Positions 9,130 through 19,475 of a stretch of DNA of 64,000 nucleotides are shown here, piece after piece (positions within the stretch are counted from its first letter, which is position 1; each line of letters opens with the position of its first letter). The stretch comes from an uncultured Pseudomonadota bacterium (lineage in GTDB: Bacteria > Pseudomonadota > Gammaproteobacteria > Methylococcales > Methylomonadaceae), in NCBI GenBank assembly GCA_903848935.1, contig CAINHO010000030.1:1-64000 (forward strand). The letters are read 5' to 3'. The notes below the pieces were generated by a model, which was not told where the DNA came from, made no database searches, and was given only the letters and a program-made list of their open reading frames with translations. Position numbers and translations under genes: made by a program.

Positions 9130-9399
9130 TTATTCAATGACTTGAATGAATGTCTCACCAGATTTAATCATACCTAATTCATCACGGGCGCGTTCTTCAA
9201 CGGCTTCTTGCCCTTTGCGTAAATCTAAAACCTCCGCATAAAGCATTTCATTGCGGTGTTTTTTTTCTTCGACGCGCACCTTTAACTCGTCTAAACGAGT
9301 TTGATAAGTGCTGATTTCATTGATGCTGCCATCACCAAACCACAAGCGATATTGCAGTTGTCCGATTAAAACGATGAGGATAAGAACGATAATTTTCAT
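9130..9399 (-). CDS. ftsB: Cell division protein FtsB
   Basis: The product has 89 residues: one membrane segment (MKIIVLILIVLIGQLQYRLW) followed by a coiled coil and a short polar tail, as in the FtsQLB divisome complex. The frame extends up to 9447, but the ATG at 9399 puts the membrane helix at the N-terminus and gives the family length. eno lies directly upstream, the usual gammaproteobacterial order; ispD does not follow, and the stressosome operon takes its place. Confidence 0.93.
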   Translation of the reverse strand: MKIIVLILIVLIGQLQYRLWFGDGSINEISTYQTRLDELKVRVEEKKHRNEMLYAEVLDLRKGQEAVEERARDELGMIKSGETFIQVIE

Positions 9400-9449
9400 A
9401 AGAATTCGGAGTACAAACCTACAAACTAAGTTTGTACTCCATTTCACCT

Positions 9450-10772
<1,323 letters not shown>

Positions 10773-10822
10773 TTACTATAAAAAATTTTTGTTACAAACG
10801 TGAATCAAATTCTCAGGGCGAT

Positions 10823-12133
10823 TTAAACCAACTTGCCCCACATATCGTAATCGTCTGCATCTTCTAATTCGACTTGCACAAAATCACCGACTTTCAAATG
10901 CGTCGCACCATCGATGAAAACTTGCCCATCAATTTCAGGCGCATCGGCTTTACTCCGCGCCACTGCGCCTTCTTCGACAACCTCATCAATCAAAACGGTT
11001 TCAATTCGACCGATTCGACGTTGCAAACGTGCCGCACTAATTTCGGCTTGATGCGCCATGAAACGCGCCAAACGTTCTTGTTTAACTTCTTCGGGAACGG
11101 GATTTGGCAAATCGTTGGCTGCCGCGCCTTTGACGGGCGAATAAGCAAAAGCTCCCACGCGGTCTAATTGTGCTTCGGTTAAAAAGTCTAAAAGTTCTTC
11201 AAATTCACTTTCTGTTTCGCCTGGAAAACCCACGATAAACGTGCTGCGTAACGTAATATCAGGACACACGTCGCGCCACGCTTTGATTCGTTCCAAATTA
11301 CTTTCAGTGGCGGCGGGACGTTTCATGGCTTTCAAAATACGCGAATTTGAATGCTGGAATGGAATATCTAAATACGGCAAAATTTTTCCTTCTGCCATCA
11401 ACGGAATCACATTATCAACGTGCGGATACGGATAAACATAGTGCATTCGTACCCAAATTCCTAAATCACCCAACGCTTCCGCCAAATCATAAAAGCGGGT
11501 TTGATACGATTTACCGCGCCAATCGTGTGGCGCATATTTTAAATCCAAACCATAAGCACTGGTATCTTGCGACACCACGAGCAATTCTTTCACGCCCGCT
11601 TTCGCTAAAGTTTCAGCTTCGCGCAAAACCTCATCAATCGGACGACTCACTAAATCACCGCGCATCGATGGAATAATGCAGAACGTGCAACGATGATTGC
11701 AGCCTTCTGAAATTTTCAAATACGCATAATGGTCAGGCGTAAGTTTGATACCTTGCGGCGGTAATAAATCTAAAAATGGTTGATGTGGCGCGGGAAGATA
11801 TTCATGAACTGCACTAATCACTTCATCAAAAGCGTGTGCGCCAGTGACTTTCAAAACTTGCGGATGACGAGCGCGAATTTCTGCTTCGCGTGAACCCAAA
11901 CAGCCCGTGACAATAACTTTGCCATTTTTCGCCAACGCTTCACCAATGCTGTCGAGCGATTCTTCTACCGCTGAATCAATAAAGCCGCAAGTATTCACCA
12001 CGACTAAATCCGCTTTTTCATACGTCGGAGAAACGTGATAACCCTCGGTGCGTAACGTGGTCAAAATGCGTTCACTATCTACTAACGCTTTCGGGCAGCC
12101 TAAACTAATAAAACCAATATGTGGTGCGCTCAT
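10823..12133 (-). CDS. rimO: Ribosomal protein S12 methylthiotransferase RimO
   Basis: RimO is a radical-SAM methylthiotransferase acting on an Asp of ribosomal protein S12. Its domains are the N-terminal UPF0004 domain ([17 protein letters not shown]), the radical-SAM CxxxCxxC motif ([17 protein letters not shown]) and a C-terminal TRAM domain. The frame is open to 12280, but ATG 12133 begins MSAPHIGF, the usual start, giving 436 residues. It is divergent from minC across 129 bp, which must hold both promoters. Confidence 0.97.
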   Translation of the reverse strand: MSAPHIGFISLGCPKALVDSERILTTLRTEGYHVSPTYEKADLVVVNTCGFIDSAVEESLDSIGEALAKNGKVIVTGCLGSREAEIRARHPQVLKVTGAHAFDEVISAVHEYLPAPHQPFLDLLPPQGIKLTPDHYAYLKISEGCNHRCTFCIIPSMRGDLVSRPIDEVLREAETLAKAGVKELLVVSQDTSAYGLDLKYAPHDWRGKSYQTRFYDLAEALGDLGIWVRMHYVYPYPHVDNVIPLMAEGKILPYLDIPFQHSNSRILKAMKRPAATESNLERIKAWRDVCPDITLRSTFIVGFPGETESEFEELLDFLTEAQLDRVGAFAYSPVKGAAANDLPNPVPEEVKQERLARFMAHQAEISAARLQRRIGRIETVLIDEVVEEGAVARSKADAPEIDGQVFIDGATHLKVGDFVQVELEDADDYDMWGKLV

Positions 12134-12262
12134 CAAAAAATCCGTCAAAAATAATTGAAAATAGGTGAAATTACGCGAAATTATAGCACGCACAGAAAAA
12201 TGATTTTTATCGGTAGCGGTGTTAGAATTCAAGCCATTATTTGAAACCCGTTGAATCCACAA

Positions 12263-12988
12263 ATGACGATTAAATCTCATTCTTCCGCTGCTGTAGAATT
12301 TAAAAGCAGCATTTTTTCAGTACCTGTTTTGAGTCTTGCCAGTAACGATTTAATACTGATTGAACAGTTGCTCAACGAAAAAGTAAAACTTGCGCCGGAA
12401 TTTTTCAACCATTCGCCTGTTGTGGTCGATTTGCACGAAGTGAACAAAAAACAGTTGGTCTTGGATTTTGATGATTTAGCGGCGGTGGTTCGCAAAGCGG
12501 GTTTATTTACCATTGGAATTCGTAGCGGCAATGAAGTTCAGCAAGCACAAGCGATTGCGTTAGGTATTCCAGTCAATACCGCACCGACCAGCGATGCGAA
12601 AATTGACTCCAAAGTAAAACCAATTAACGCTCCAGCAGATGCTGAATTTACAGATTCAGAATCAACTACAGTGATGATTACAAAACCCGTTCGTTCAGGA
12701 CAACGGGTTTATTCACACGGCGATTTGATTGTGTTGGCGCAAGTCGGGGCCGGAGCAGAAATTTTGGCGGAAGGTAATATCCACGTTTACGGTTCACTGC
12801 GTGGACGCGCCTTGGCGGGCGTTCAAGGTAACATCGGAGCGCGGATTTTTTGTTCTGATTTACAAGCCGAACTCATTTCAATCGCGGGTAATTATAAAAT
12901 CAGCGACGACATTCACGGGGCAATTGCAAATACGCCCGTTCAAATTTATTTACAAAAAAACACATTAGTCGTTAAACCGATTATTTAA
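12263..12988 (+). CDS. minC: Septum site-determining protein MinC
   Basis: MinC inhibits FtsZ assembly away from mid-cell. The roughly 240-residue product has an N-terminal FtsZ-binding domain, a variable linker (about 105-140) and a C-terminal beta-helix ([20 protein letters not shown], then [14 protein letters not shown]). ATG 12263 is preferred over the in-frame TTG at 12251. It is the first gene of minCDE; minD follows after 22 bp. Confidence 0.96.
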   Translation: MTIKSHSSAAVEFKSSIFSVPVLSLASNDLILIEQLLNEKVKLAPEFFNHSPVVVDLHEVNKKQLVLDFDDLAAVVRKAGLFTIGIRSGNEVQQAQAIALGIPVNTAPTSDAKIDSKVKPINAPADAEFTDSESTTVMITKPVRSGQRVYSHGDLIVLAQVGAGAEILAEGNIHVYGSLRGRALAGVQGNIGARIFCSDLQAELISIAGNYKISDDIHGAIANTPVQIYLQKNTLVVKPII

Positions 12989-13010
12989 AAAATTCTTTTG
13001 GAGGATATAA

Positions 13011-13820
13011 GTGGCACGAATTATTGTTGTAACTTCGGGTAAAGGTGGCGTGGGTAAAACAACCACAAGCGCAGCAATTTCTATGGGTTTGGCGAAGAAA
13101 GGACACAAAACCGTTGTTATCGATTTCGACGTAGGTTTGCGAAATTTAGATTTGATTATGGGCTGTGAACGCCGCGTGGTGTATGACATTATCAACGTGA
13201 TTAACGGTGAAGCAACGCTCAATCAAGCCTTAATTAAAGATAAAAACTGTAATTTACTTTCGATTTTGCCCGCGTCGCAAACGCGAAACAAAGATGCACT
13301 CACGCTTGCAGGCGTAGAGAAAATTTTAGATGAATTAGCCAAAGATTTTAAATATATCGTGTGCGATTCACCTGCGGGAATTGAAACAGGCGCACATTTG
13401 GCAATGTATTTTGCCGATGATGCGTTTGTCGTAACGAATCCAGAAGTGTCGTCAGTGCGAGATTCTGACCGAATGCTGGGTATTCTTTCGAGCAAATCAC
13501 GCCGCGCCGAACGTGGCGAAGAACCGATTAAAGAATATTTATTGTTATCTCGTTATTCACCAGAACGAGTGAAATCGGGCGAAATGTTGAGCTTGGATGA
13601 CGTTCAGGATATTTTATCGTTGCATTTATTGGGCGTAATTCCCGAATCAAAATCGGTACTCACGTCTTCAAACGCAGGAACACCTGTGATTCTTGATGAA
13701 AAAAGTGACGCAGGACAAGCCTACGCCGACATCGTTGCGCGTTATCTAGGTGAAACTAGACCACAACGATTCATCGATGAGAAAAGTGGATTTTTCAGGA
13801 AGATATTCGGAGGCAAATAA
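13011..13820 (+). CDS. minD: Septum site-determining ATPase MinD
   Basis: The 269-residue ParA/MinD ATPase has the deviant Walker A SGKGGVGKTTTS (Lys11 and Lys16) and a C-terminal amphipathic helix (SGFFRKIFGGK) for membrane attachment. It recruits MinC and is released by MinE. The start is GTG, behind a good GGAGG at about 13001. Confidence 0.98.
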   Translation: MARIIVVTSGKGGVGKTTTSAAISMGLAKKGHKTVVIDFDVGLRNLDLIMGCERRVVYDIINVINGEATLNQALIKDKNCNLLSILPASQTRNKDALTLAGVEKILDELAKDFKYIVCDSPAGIETGAHLAMYFADDAFVVTNPEVSSVRDSDRMLGILSSKSRRAERGEEPIKEYLLLSRYSPERVKSGEMLSLDDVQDILSLHLLGVIPESKSVLTSSNAGTPVILDEKSDAGQAYADIVARYLGETRPQRFIDEKSGFFRKIFGGK

Positions 13821-13821
13821 A

Positions 13822-14082
13822 ATGAGTCTACTGGACTATTTCAGAACGTCTAAGACCAGTTCTGCGTCGTTAGCCAAAGAACGGTTACAAATTTTGGTGG
13901 CTTATGAACGTTCGTCGGACAGTCAGCCTTCTTATTTGCCTGAATTACAAAAAGAATTGCTCGCGGTGATTCAAAAATACGTCAACGTGAACAAAGACGC
14001 GATGACGATAAATTTAGAACAAAACGACAATCGAGAGACTCTTGAGTTAAACATTATTTTGCCTGATCCACACCGTGCTTAA
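13822..14082 (+). CDS. minE: Cell division topological specificity factor MinE
   Basis: An 86-residue protein: membrane-targeting N-terminus (MSLLDYFR), MinD-activating helix (LAKERLQILVAYERS) and C-terminal dimer domain. It starts 1 bp after the minD stop, and its Shine-Dalgarno (CGGAGG) lies within the last minD codons, so the two are coupled. The upstream extension of the frame only overlaps minD. Confidence 0.97.
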   Translation: MSLLDYFRTSKTSSASLAKERLQILVAYERSSDSQPSYLPELQKELLAVIQKYVNVNKDAMTINLEQNDNRETLELNIILPDPHRA

Positions 14083-14086
14083 TACC

Positions 14087-14659
14087 ATGAAAAATTTGAA
14101 ATTATTTGTCGTTTTCGTTTGTGCTTTGGCGACGTTACCAGGTTGCAGCACGAAAAGAGTTCGCGCTAATCCGCATTCATTAGAACGCCGCACAACGGAT
14201 GCCGCTGAAATCGACAAAGATGTTGAAGTCGAAATCAAAGAAACATTGCGTGAAGACGAGGATTTTCGACGTTCTGCTCATGTGAGTGTGAATGTTTATA
14301 ACGGCGCGGTTTTATTGACGGGTGAGGCGATGAATGATGCGGTAAAAGCGAAAATCATCGACATGGCGCGTGTCGTGAATCACGTCAAAATGGTGCATGA
14401 CAATTTAATCGTTGATTATCCGAGCGACAATTTATCGCGGGCGAATGACCGACGAATTACCCAAAGTATCAAGCAGGCTCTAACGCAAATTCACGAGTTG
14501 CCGAATTTTGATTCGTCGCTGATTAAAGTGGTGGTTGAACAAAGTTCCGTTTATTTGATGGGACGGGTACACCGTGACGAAGGAACTGTGGTGATTAACG
14601 TGGTTCGTCTTGAACCAGATATTCGTCAGATTATTACTGTTTTTGATTATATCGATTGA
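14087..14659 (+). CDS. BON-domain outer-membrane lipoprotein (DolP/YraP-like)
   Basis: The protein has 190 residues. A lipoprotein signal ends at LPGC (Cys about 21). Two BON domains follow (about 45-110 and 120-190), e.g. GAVLLTGEAMND and SVYLMGRVHRDE. This is the OsmY/DolP architecture, linked to outer-membrane integrity. The start is ATG 14087; a GTG at 14075 overlaps minE. It sits 4 bp after minE, an unusual partner. In enterobacteria dolP is with diaA/yraN, so the orthology is not certain. Confidence 0.85.
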   Translation: MKNLKLFVVFVCALATLPGCSTKRVRANPHSLERRTTDAAEIDKDVEVEIKETLREDEDFRRSAHVSVNVYNGAVLLTGEAMNDAVKAKIIDMARVVNHVKMVHDNLIVDYPSDNLSRANDRRITQSIKQALTQIHELPNFDSSLIKVVVEQSSVYLMGRVHRDEGTVVINVVRLEPDIRQIITVFDYID

Positions 14660-14667
14660 TTCTGTAC

Positions 14668-14737
14668 GGGCGAATCACAATCGCCCTTTCCCATTTCAAT
14701 TATTTCGTAGTTGAAAGCGGGCAAATATCATTTGCCC
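14668..14737. repeat. Two short GC-rich hairpins between genes
   Basis: Hairpin 1 is GGGCGA (14668-14673) with TCGCCC (14681-14686), followed by TTTC. Hairpin 2 is GGGCAAAT (14719-14726) with ATTTGCCC (14730-14737), an 8-bp perfect stem with a 3-base loop, 20 bases before the next ATG. The two are related in sequence and look like small dispersed palindromic repeats; the first may also act as a weak terminator. Confidence 0.6.
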
Positions 14738-14757
14738 CTACATTTGAAAAATTCATT

Positions 14758-16158
14758 ATGCAAAAAACTCTCCCCACCGAATTTTTGACTTCGTTAAAAA
14801 GCATTTTCCCCAAAAACGACATTTTAACTGAACCCGAAGAATGCTGGACTTACGGCTACGATAACAGCCGTCGCCACGCACTACCGCAAGTCGTGGTTTT
14901 TGCGACGACACACGAACACGTTTTAAAAACCGTGCAATTGTGCAATGAATTTGAAATCGCCATTACCGCGCGAGGTCGTGGAACCGGCACAACAGGCGCA
15001 ATCGTGCCATTACACGGTGGATTGGTTTTATCGTTAGAACGCATGAAACAAGTGTTAGATTTTTCGCCCGACAATCGTTATATCAAAGTGCAAACGGGCA
15101 TCACCAATCAAGAAGTTCAAGATTACGTCAAAAGTGCAGGCTTCTTTTGGTCACCCGATCCAACCAGCGCGGCATTTTGCAGTGTTGGTGGAAATTTAGC
15201 GTACAACTCCGCAGGGCCAAAAGCGGTTAAATATGGCACGCCGCGCGAAAATACATTGGGTTTGCGTGTTGTAACAGGAGCTGGCGAAGAAATGAACGTC
15301 GGTGTTTATACCAGCAAAGGTGTGGTCGGTTACGATTTAACCCGCTTAATTATTGGTTCAGAAGGCACATTGGCGATTATTACTGAAGCGACGTTGAAAC
15401 TCACACCGCTACCTGAAGCGAAAAAAACCTTACGCGCTATTTACAAAACGGTTGGCGACGCGGCTCAAGCCGTTTCAGCCGTCATGGCGCAACCTGTTGT
15501 TCCGTGCGCCTTAGAATTTATGGACGGCAACGCCATCAACATGATTCGCCATTACACCGAAACCGATTTGCCTGAAAATGCAGGGGCAATGTTGATGATT
15601 GAAGTCGATGGTCAAGCCGAAGGGTTGGATTATTCGGCTGAAAAAGTGATGCAAGCCGCGACAAATGACGGGCTAATGTCGATGCGATTGGCAAAAAATG
15701 CTGCTGAAGTGAAAGCTCTTTGGGATACACGCAAAGCTCTCTCCCCTGCCCTGCGAAAAGTTGCGCCGAAAAAAATTAACGAAGATGTCGTGGTTCCCGT
15801 CACGGAAATTCCTGCGTTAATTTCGGGTTTAGAATTGCTATCGAAACAATACGAATTGCCGATTATCAATTTTGGTCACGCGGGCAATGGCAACATTCAC
15901 GTTAATTTATTACTCGATCCCGACGACCCGATTCAAAGCAAAAAAGCCCACGCTTGTTTGGACGAGATTTTCTCGTTGGTGCTGAAATTGAACGGTACAT
16001 TATCGGGTGAACACGGCGTGGGTTTAGAAAAACGCGATTTTGTAGACCGTGAACTCGATACTAATTCACTCAACTTAATGCGTGCGATTAAACGCCAATT
16101 CGACCCCAAAAATTTATTAAATCCTGACAAAATGTTGCCACTCCAACTTCACCCTTAA
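14758..16158 (+). CDS. FAD-linked oxidase, glycolate/D-lactate dehydrogenase (GlcD) family
   Basis: The product has about 466 residues from ATG 14758 (MQKTLPTEFL). A PCMH-type FAD domain (ARGRGTGTTGAIVPLHGG, then GGNLAYNSAGPKAVKYGT and GSEGTLAIITEATLKL) is followed by the FAD-oxidase C-terminal domain with the conserved NFGHAGNGNIHVNLL and SGEHGVGLEKRDF motifs. Enzymes of this family oxidise 2-hydroxyacids and pass electrons to quinone or a partner Fe-S protein. GlcE and GlcF are not adjacent, so a single-subunit D-lactate or glycolate dehydrogenase is more likely. prmB follows after 9 bp. Confidence 0.88.
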   Translation: MQKTLPTEFLTSLKSIFPKNDILTEPEECWTYGYDNSRRHALPQVVVFATTHEHVLKTVQLCNEFEIAITARGRGTGTTGAIVPLHGGLVLSLERMKQVLDFSPDNRYIKVQTGITNQEVQDYVKSAGFFWSPDPTSAAFCSVGGNLAYNSAGPKAVKYGTPRENTLGLRVVTGAGEEMNVGVYTSKGVVGYDLTRLIIGSEGTLAIITEATLKLTPLPEAKKTLRAIYKTVGDAAQAVSAVMAQPVVPCALEFMDGNAINMIRHYTETDLPENAGAMLMIEVDGQAEGLDYSAEKVMQAATNDGLMSMRLAKNAAEVKALWDTRKALSPALRKVAPKKINEDVVVPVTEIPALISGLELLSKQYELPIINFGHAGNGNIHVNLLLDPDDPIQSKKAHACLDEIFSLVLKLNGTLSGEHGVGLEKRDFVDRELDTNSLNLMRAIKRQFDPKNLLNPDKMLPLQLHP

Positions 16159-16167
16159 AAAAATTTT

Positions 16168-17097
16168 ATGAACGAAACTTTTAACACATTAACAACACTG
16201 CGCGATTATATGCGCTGGGCTTCAAGCCGTTTTACCGCTGAAAAATTGTCTTTTGGTCAAGGCACAACCACCGCATTAGACGAAGCAGTTGCATTGATTT
16301 TATACAGCGTGAATCAGCCTTATCATTTATCCGCGAGTTTTTTTGATTGCGTGTTGACATTGGAAGAACGAAAAACCGTTTTTAATTTAATCGAACGTCG
16401 CATTAACGAGCGCATTCCTGCTGCATATTTAACGAAAGAATCGATTTTTATGGGTTTGCCATTTTATGTCGATGAGCGGGTTTTAATTCCCCGTTCGCCC
16501 GTTGCAGAATTGATTGAACAACGTTTTGAACCGTGGGTGGAAGAAGAAAGCGTCGAGCATATTTTAGATTTGTGTACGGGCAGCGCGTGTATTGCGATTG
16601 CTTGCGCGTATGCGTTCCCGAATGCGATTGTCGATGCCGTCGATTTGTCGCCCGAAGCCTTGGAAGTCGCTGAAATCAATATCGAAAAACATCAACTCGG
16701 CGAAACCGTCAACACTTATTACTCGGATTTGTTCAACAAATTACCTCCGACAAAATACGACATTATTATCAGCAATCCACCGTATGTGTGTTTGAACGAA
16801 TGGGAAAATTTGCCGCCCGAATTCCACGCCGAACCCGATATGGCTTTCAAAGGCGGCACGTCTGGTTTGGATTTGGTGTTGCGGATTTTGAGCAACGCGA
16901 AAGCCTATTTGAGTGAACACGGAATCTTGGTGATCGAAGTCGGAAGCAGCGCGGAAACGCTGCAAAATTTATTGCCCGACGTGCCGTTTTATTGGTTGAA
17001 TTTTGAACGTGGTGGCGATGGCGTATTTTTGCTGACGGCGGAACAAGTTTCCGATTTTCACGATACGTTTACCCATGCTTTGAAAAAACATCATTGA
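16168..17097 (+). CDS. prmB: Ribosomal protein L3 N5-glutamine methyltransferase PrmB
   Basis: The 309-residue class I SAM methyltransferase has an N-terminal helical domain, the SAM motif LDLCTGSACIAIACA and the catalytic NPPY (SNPPYVCLNEW). It methylates a Gln of ribosomal protein L3. PrmC is the close relative, but the length and the N-terminal segment (RDYMRWASSRF) fit PrmB. aroC, which often follows prmB, lies 3 kb downstream, with the accessory cluster between. Confidence 0.93.
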   Translation: MNETFNTLTTLRDYMRWASSRFTAEKLSFGQGTTTALDEAVALILYSVNQPYHLSASFFDCVLTLEERKTVFNLIERRINERIPAAYLTKESIFMGLPFYVDERVLIPRSPVAELIEQRFEPWVEEESVEHILDLCTGSACIAIACAYAFPNAIVDAVDLSPEALEVAEINIEKHQLGETVNTYYSDLFNKLPPTKYDIIISNPPYVCLNEWENLPPEFHAEPDMAFKGGTSGLDLVLRILSNAKAYLSEHGILVIEVGSSAETLQNLLPDVPFYWLNFERGGDGVFLLTAEQVSDFHDTFTHALKKHH

Positions 17098-17107
17098 GAA
17101 ATATAAA

Positions 17108-18283
17108 ATGAAAATTTCGTTTAAAACGCTTCTTACATTTGGTCTTTTGTTTGCAATTACCAGCACCGCACACGCTGCTACCGTCATAAAAACAATCATC
17201 ACGCAAACCAGCGTCACACCAAAGTCGGCAACGGCGGGAACGATGTTTAAATTCACGGCGACGTTAAACGCACCTTTAACCACAGGCAATAAAGTTAAAA
17301 TCGATTTGGGAAACGGTTTAGCATCGATGACCGGAACGAAAACCAGTTATTCGTTATCGCGGGTACTTTTCACCACAGGCGCACAAACTTACAAAGTGGG
17401 AATTTACAACGCTAAAAATGTGCTGCAAGGCAACGTTTCTAGCGGCAATTACAGCGTTTCAAGCAAAATAAATAATGCCCCGATATTAACATTGGTGAGC
17501 GGCAATGATTCTGCTTATTCACGCGAAGTTTATACCTTACAACTCAAAGCCACAGACGTTGACAATAATTTGCGCTCAATTACGGTTGATTGGAAAGATG
17601 GTTCAAAAGCAGAAACACAAACGGCGACAAATAACGCCCCCCTTACATTCACACATGCTTACGCAACAGTTGGAAAATTTACGTTATCGGCAACTGCGAA
17701 AGATAGTGGCACGCCAGCTTTAACTAGTAAGCAATTATCAAAAATTATCAATGTCACATCCCCATCCCCATCCCCATCCGCATATACGAAAATCTGCAAC
17801 AGCGGCGCGTTGGAAGGCGAAGAAAATTGTCCCATCAATCCAGTTTTAGGCAGTAAAGCAACCGATTGGGCTTGCACCCAAGACAACAACACGGGCTTGA
17901 TGTGGGAAGTGAAAACAACTGACGGCGGGTTGCGTGACATGGCTAAAACTTACACCAATTTCACACCCGATTACGACCCAAATAAACTTTACGGCTCAGC
18001 AACGAATGCCGATGGTTTTGTCGTTGATGTAAATTCGCAAAGTTTGTGCGGCGCGAATGATTGGCGAATGCCGACCCGAGATGAGTTGCTTGGCATTGTG
18101 AAATCTGACTTTTCTAATCCTAGTATAGATAAAAATTATTTCCCAAATACACCAAGTAGCTTGTTTTGGTCTTCTTCGCGTTTTACTTACGGTAGTGTCA
18201 ATGCGTGGTTTGTCGGTTTCGACGATGGTGTTTCGAACGGCAACGGTAGGTACAGTTACAGTAGTGTTCGGCTGGTTAGGTAG
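17108..18283 (+). CDS. Secreted DUF1566 (Lcl C-terminal type) protein
   Basis: The protein has 391 residues with a Sec signal peptide cleaved after about residue 23 (STAHA). Next comes a beta-rich region and a PKD-like segment (about 125-210). A Ser-Pro linker is encoded by a CCCATC hexamer run at about 17760-17782. The C-terminal DUF1566 domain carries TGLMWEVKT, NDWRMPTRDELLGIV, SSLFWSSSRF and ends in VRLVR. The C-terminal domain has the lectin-like layout seen in variable proteins, but no reverse transcriptase is in the window. Ligand and role are unknown. The first of the degenerate ~50-bp repeats follows the stop. Confidence 0.85.
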   Translation: MKISFKTLLTFGLLFAITSTAHAATVIKTIITQTSVTPKSATAGTMFKFTATLNAPLTTGNKVKIDLGNGLASMTGTKTSYSLSRVLFTTGAQTYKVGIYNAKNVLQGNVSSGNYSVSSKINNAPILTLVSGNDSAYSREVYTLQLKATDVDNNLRSITVDWKDGSKAETQTATNNAPLTFTHAYATVGKFTLSATAKDSGTPALTSKQLSKIINVTSPSPSPSAYTKICNSGALEGEENCPINPVLGSKATDWACTQDNNTGLMWEVKTTDGGLRDMAKTYTNFTPDYDPNKLYGSATNADGFVVDVNSQSLCGANDWRMPTRDELLGIVKSDFSNPSIDKNYFPNTPSSLFWSSSRFTYGSVNAWFVGFDDGVSNGNGRYSYSSVRLVR

Positions 18284-18305
18284 CGGACAGTGTTTTTCCC
18301 TTTTG

Positions 18306-18357
18306 TTTTGGCTTTGTGAGCGTTGGGATTTTGATTTTTTTGGGGGTTTTAATAATG
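18306..18357 (+). repeat. Junction repeat R1
   Basis: The segment has the shape TTGGC.TTGTGAG....GG.ATTTTGATTTTTTTGG.GGTTTT..ATG. It carries the ribosome-binding site and start of the first DUF4160 gene. R2-R4 are related copies. Confidence 0.65.
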
Positions 18358-18591
18358 CCGACGTTGTTAAGAATCGGAAGTTTTCGTTTTCACTTTTATT
18401 CGGATGAAGGTTCAGAACCACCGCATATTCATGTACGTTGCAGCGATGGTGAGGCTAAATTTTGGTTGATACCCGTATCGTTAGCAAATAATCGTGGCGT
18501 TCCACTTCATAATTTACGCGAAATTGAACGGTTGGTTTTTGAACACAAATTGCTGTTTATCGAGAAATACAATGAATACCATCGAAACTAA
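18355..18591 (+). CDS. DUF4160 protein, first of three DUF4160/DUF2442 pairs
   Basis: The product has 78 residues, with the family marks GSFRFHFYSDEG, PPHIHVRC and GEAKFWLIPV. The family is a small basic domain of unknown biochemical function, almost always next to DUF2442, and sometimes listed as a predicted toxin-antitoxin pair. ATG 18355 follows a GGGGG element in R1. It overlaps the DUF2442 gene by 20 bp. Two other pairs are at 36940 and 59679. Confidence 0.85.
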   Translation: MPTLLRIGSFRFHFYSDEGSEPPHIHVRCSDGEAKFWLIPVSLANNRGVPLHNLREIERLVFEHKLLFIEKYNEYHRN

Positions 18592-18844
18592 AATAGAACC
18601 TGTTGCGATTGATGTTTGGGCAGAAAAACGAATGATTTACGTCGAATTAACGGATGGGCGAGTGGTTGGTTTTCCCGCCGACCGTTTTCAAATTCTAAGT
18701 CGCGCGACAGATAAACAATTAAAAGATGTTCACATTGAAGTCAATGGACACGCGCTGCGCTGGGAAGAACTGGACGAGGATTTGACAGTTTCAGGCGTAG
18801 TTTCGGGTAGATTTCAATTGCCGTTGCTGAAAAAAGCGGTATGA
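18572..18844 (+). CDS. DUF2442 protein, partner of DUF4160
   Basis: A 90-residue protein with the typical core: a strand (MIYVELTDGRVVGFPADRF), an Arg/Leu-rich turn, and HALRWEELDEDLTVSG. ATG 18572 lies inside the DUF4160 gene, so the two are translationally coupled. Function unknown; the domain is short and looks suited to binding its partner or DNA. Confidence 0.85.
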   Translation: MNTIETKIEPVAIDVWAEKRMIYVELTDGRVVGFPADRFQILSRATDKQLKDVHIEVNGHALRWEELDEDLTVSGVVSGRFQLPLLKKAV

Positions 18845-18860
18845 TTTCACCGACCATTTT

Positions 18861-18915
18861 GTTGATTGATTTGGCGTTGTGAGTATGGAATTTTGATTTT
18901 TTTGGAGGTTTTATG
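18861..18915 (+). repeat. Junction repeat R2
   Basis: The segment starts GATTGATTTGGCGTTGTGAG and ends in TTTTTTTGGAGGTTTTATG, carrying the ribosome-binding site and start of the MazE-like gene. It is close to R1 and to the first half of R4. Confidence 0.65.
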
Positions 18916-19128
18916 TTGAATACAAATTTTGCAACACGAATACAAAAACATCGTGTGGCATTACAAGAAAAAGGATTGCGCTCCGTTCGTATTTTGTTAA
19001 TCGACAAACGCCGTGCGGGTTTCGCTGAAGAATGCCGTCGCCAATCGTTACTTTTAAAACATGATGCTCATGAAAAAGAAACAACCGAATGGCTTGAAAG
19101 CGTGGCAGATTGCGATGGTTGGCAATGA
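18913..19128 (+). CDS. MazE-family antitoxin (DUF3018-like)
   Basis: A 71-residue protein, basic in the first half (RIQKHRVALQEKGLRSVRI), with FAEECRRQSLLLK and a polar C-terminal end, as in DUF3018 'antitoxin MazE family' proteins. It overlaps the next, MazF-like gene by 4 bp (ATGA), the normal antitoxin-first order. It would neutralise the toxin and repress the pair. Confidence 0.75.
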   Translation: MLNTNFATRIQKHRVALQEKGLRSVRILLIDKRRAGFAEECRRQSLLLKHDAHEKETTEWLESVADCDGWQ

Positions 19129-19445
19129 AACGAGGTGATTTAGTCACGGTTGCTCTGCAAGGTGATTTAGGTAAGCCGCGTCCTGCGTTGATTATTCAAT
19201 CCGATTTATTTGACGCGCATCCGTCAGTAACGATTTTGCCCGTAACCAGTGAATTGCGCGATGTACCGCTGTTTTGCATTCAAGTTAATCCGAGTGAAAC
19301 AAACGGGCTACGAAAACCATCGCAAGTGATGATTGATAAACCACAATCGGTGGCGCGTGAAAAAATTGGCAATGTTTTTGGTCATTTGGATGATAAAACG
19401 ATGTCTGCTATTAGTCGTGCGTTAGCAGTATTTTTGGGATTTTGA
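19125..19445 (+). CDS. MazF/PemK-family endoribonuclease toxin
   Basis: The product is 106 residues from ATG 19125. The start MKRGDLVTVALQGDLGKPRPALIIQSD is the PemK/MazF pattern (RGD.v.v...G..g..RP.lvvq), with later VTILPVTS and SQVMIDKPQSVAREKIGNVFG. Such toxins cut mRNA at short sites. No truncation is seen. Confidence 0.88.
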   Translation: MKRGDLVTVALQGDLGKPRPALIIQSDLFDAHPSVTILPVTSELRDVPLFCIQVNPSETNGLRKPSQVMIDKPQSVAREKIGNVFGHLDDKTMSAISRALAVFLGF

Positions 19446-19465
19446 TTTTTTTTGAGGTTTTGATG
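19431..19465 (+). repeat. Junction repeat R3
   Basis: The segment TTTTTGGGATTTTGATTTTTTT then GAGGTTTTGATG overlaps the end of the MazF-like gene. Its ATG opens only a nine-codon frame; the RelE-like gene starts 13 bases later. Confidence 0.55.
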
Positions 19466-19475
19466 ATGCGAAAAA

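Noticed and set aside
12277-12531. Minus-strand and other long frames inside minC, eno, copA and similar genes
   Set aside because: They lie opposite or inside well-recognised genes, have no motifs, and follow from the codon use of the real gene.
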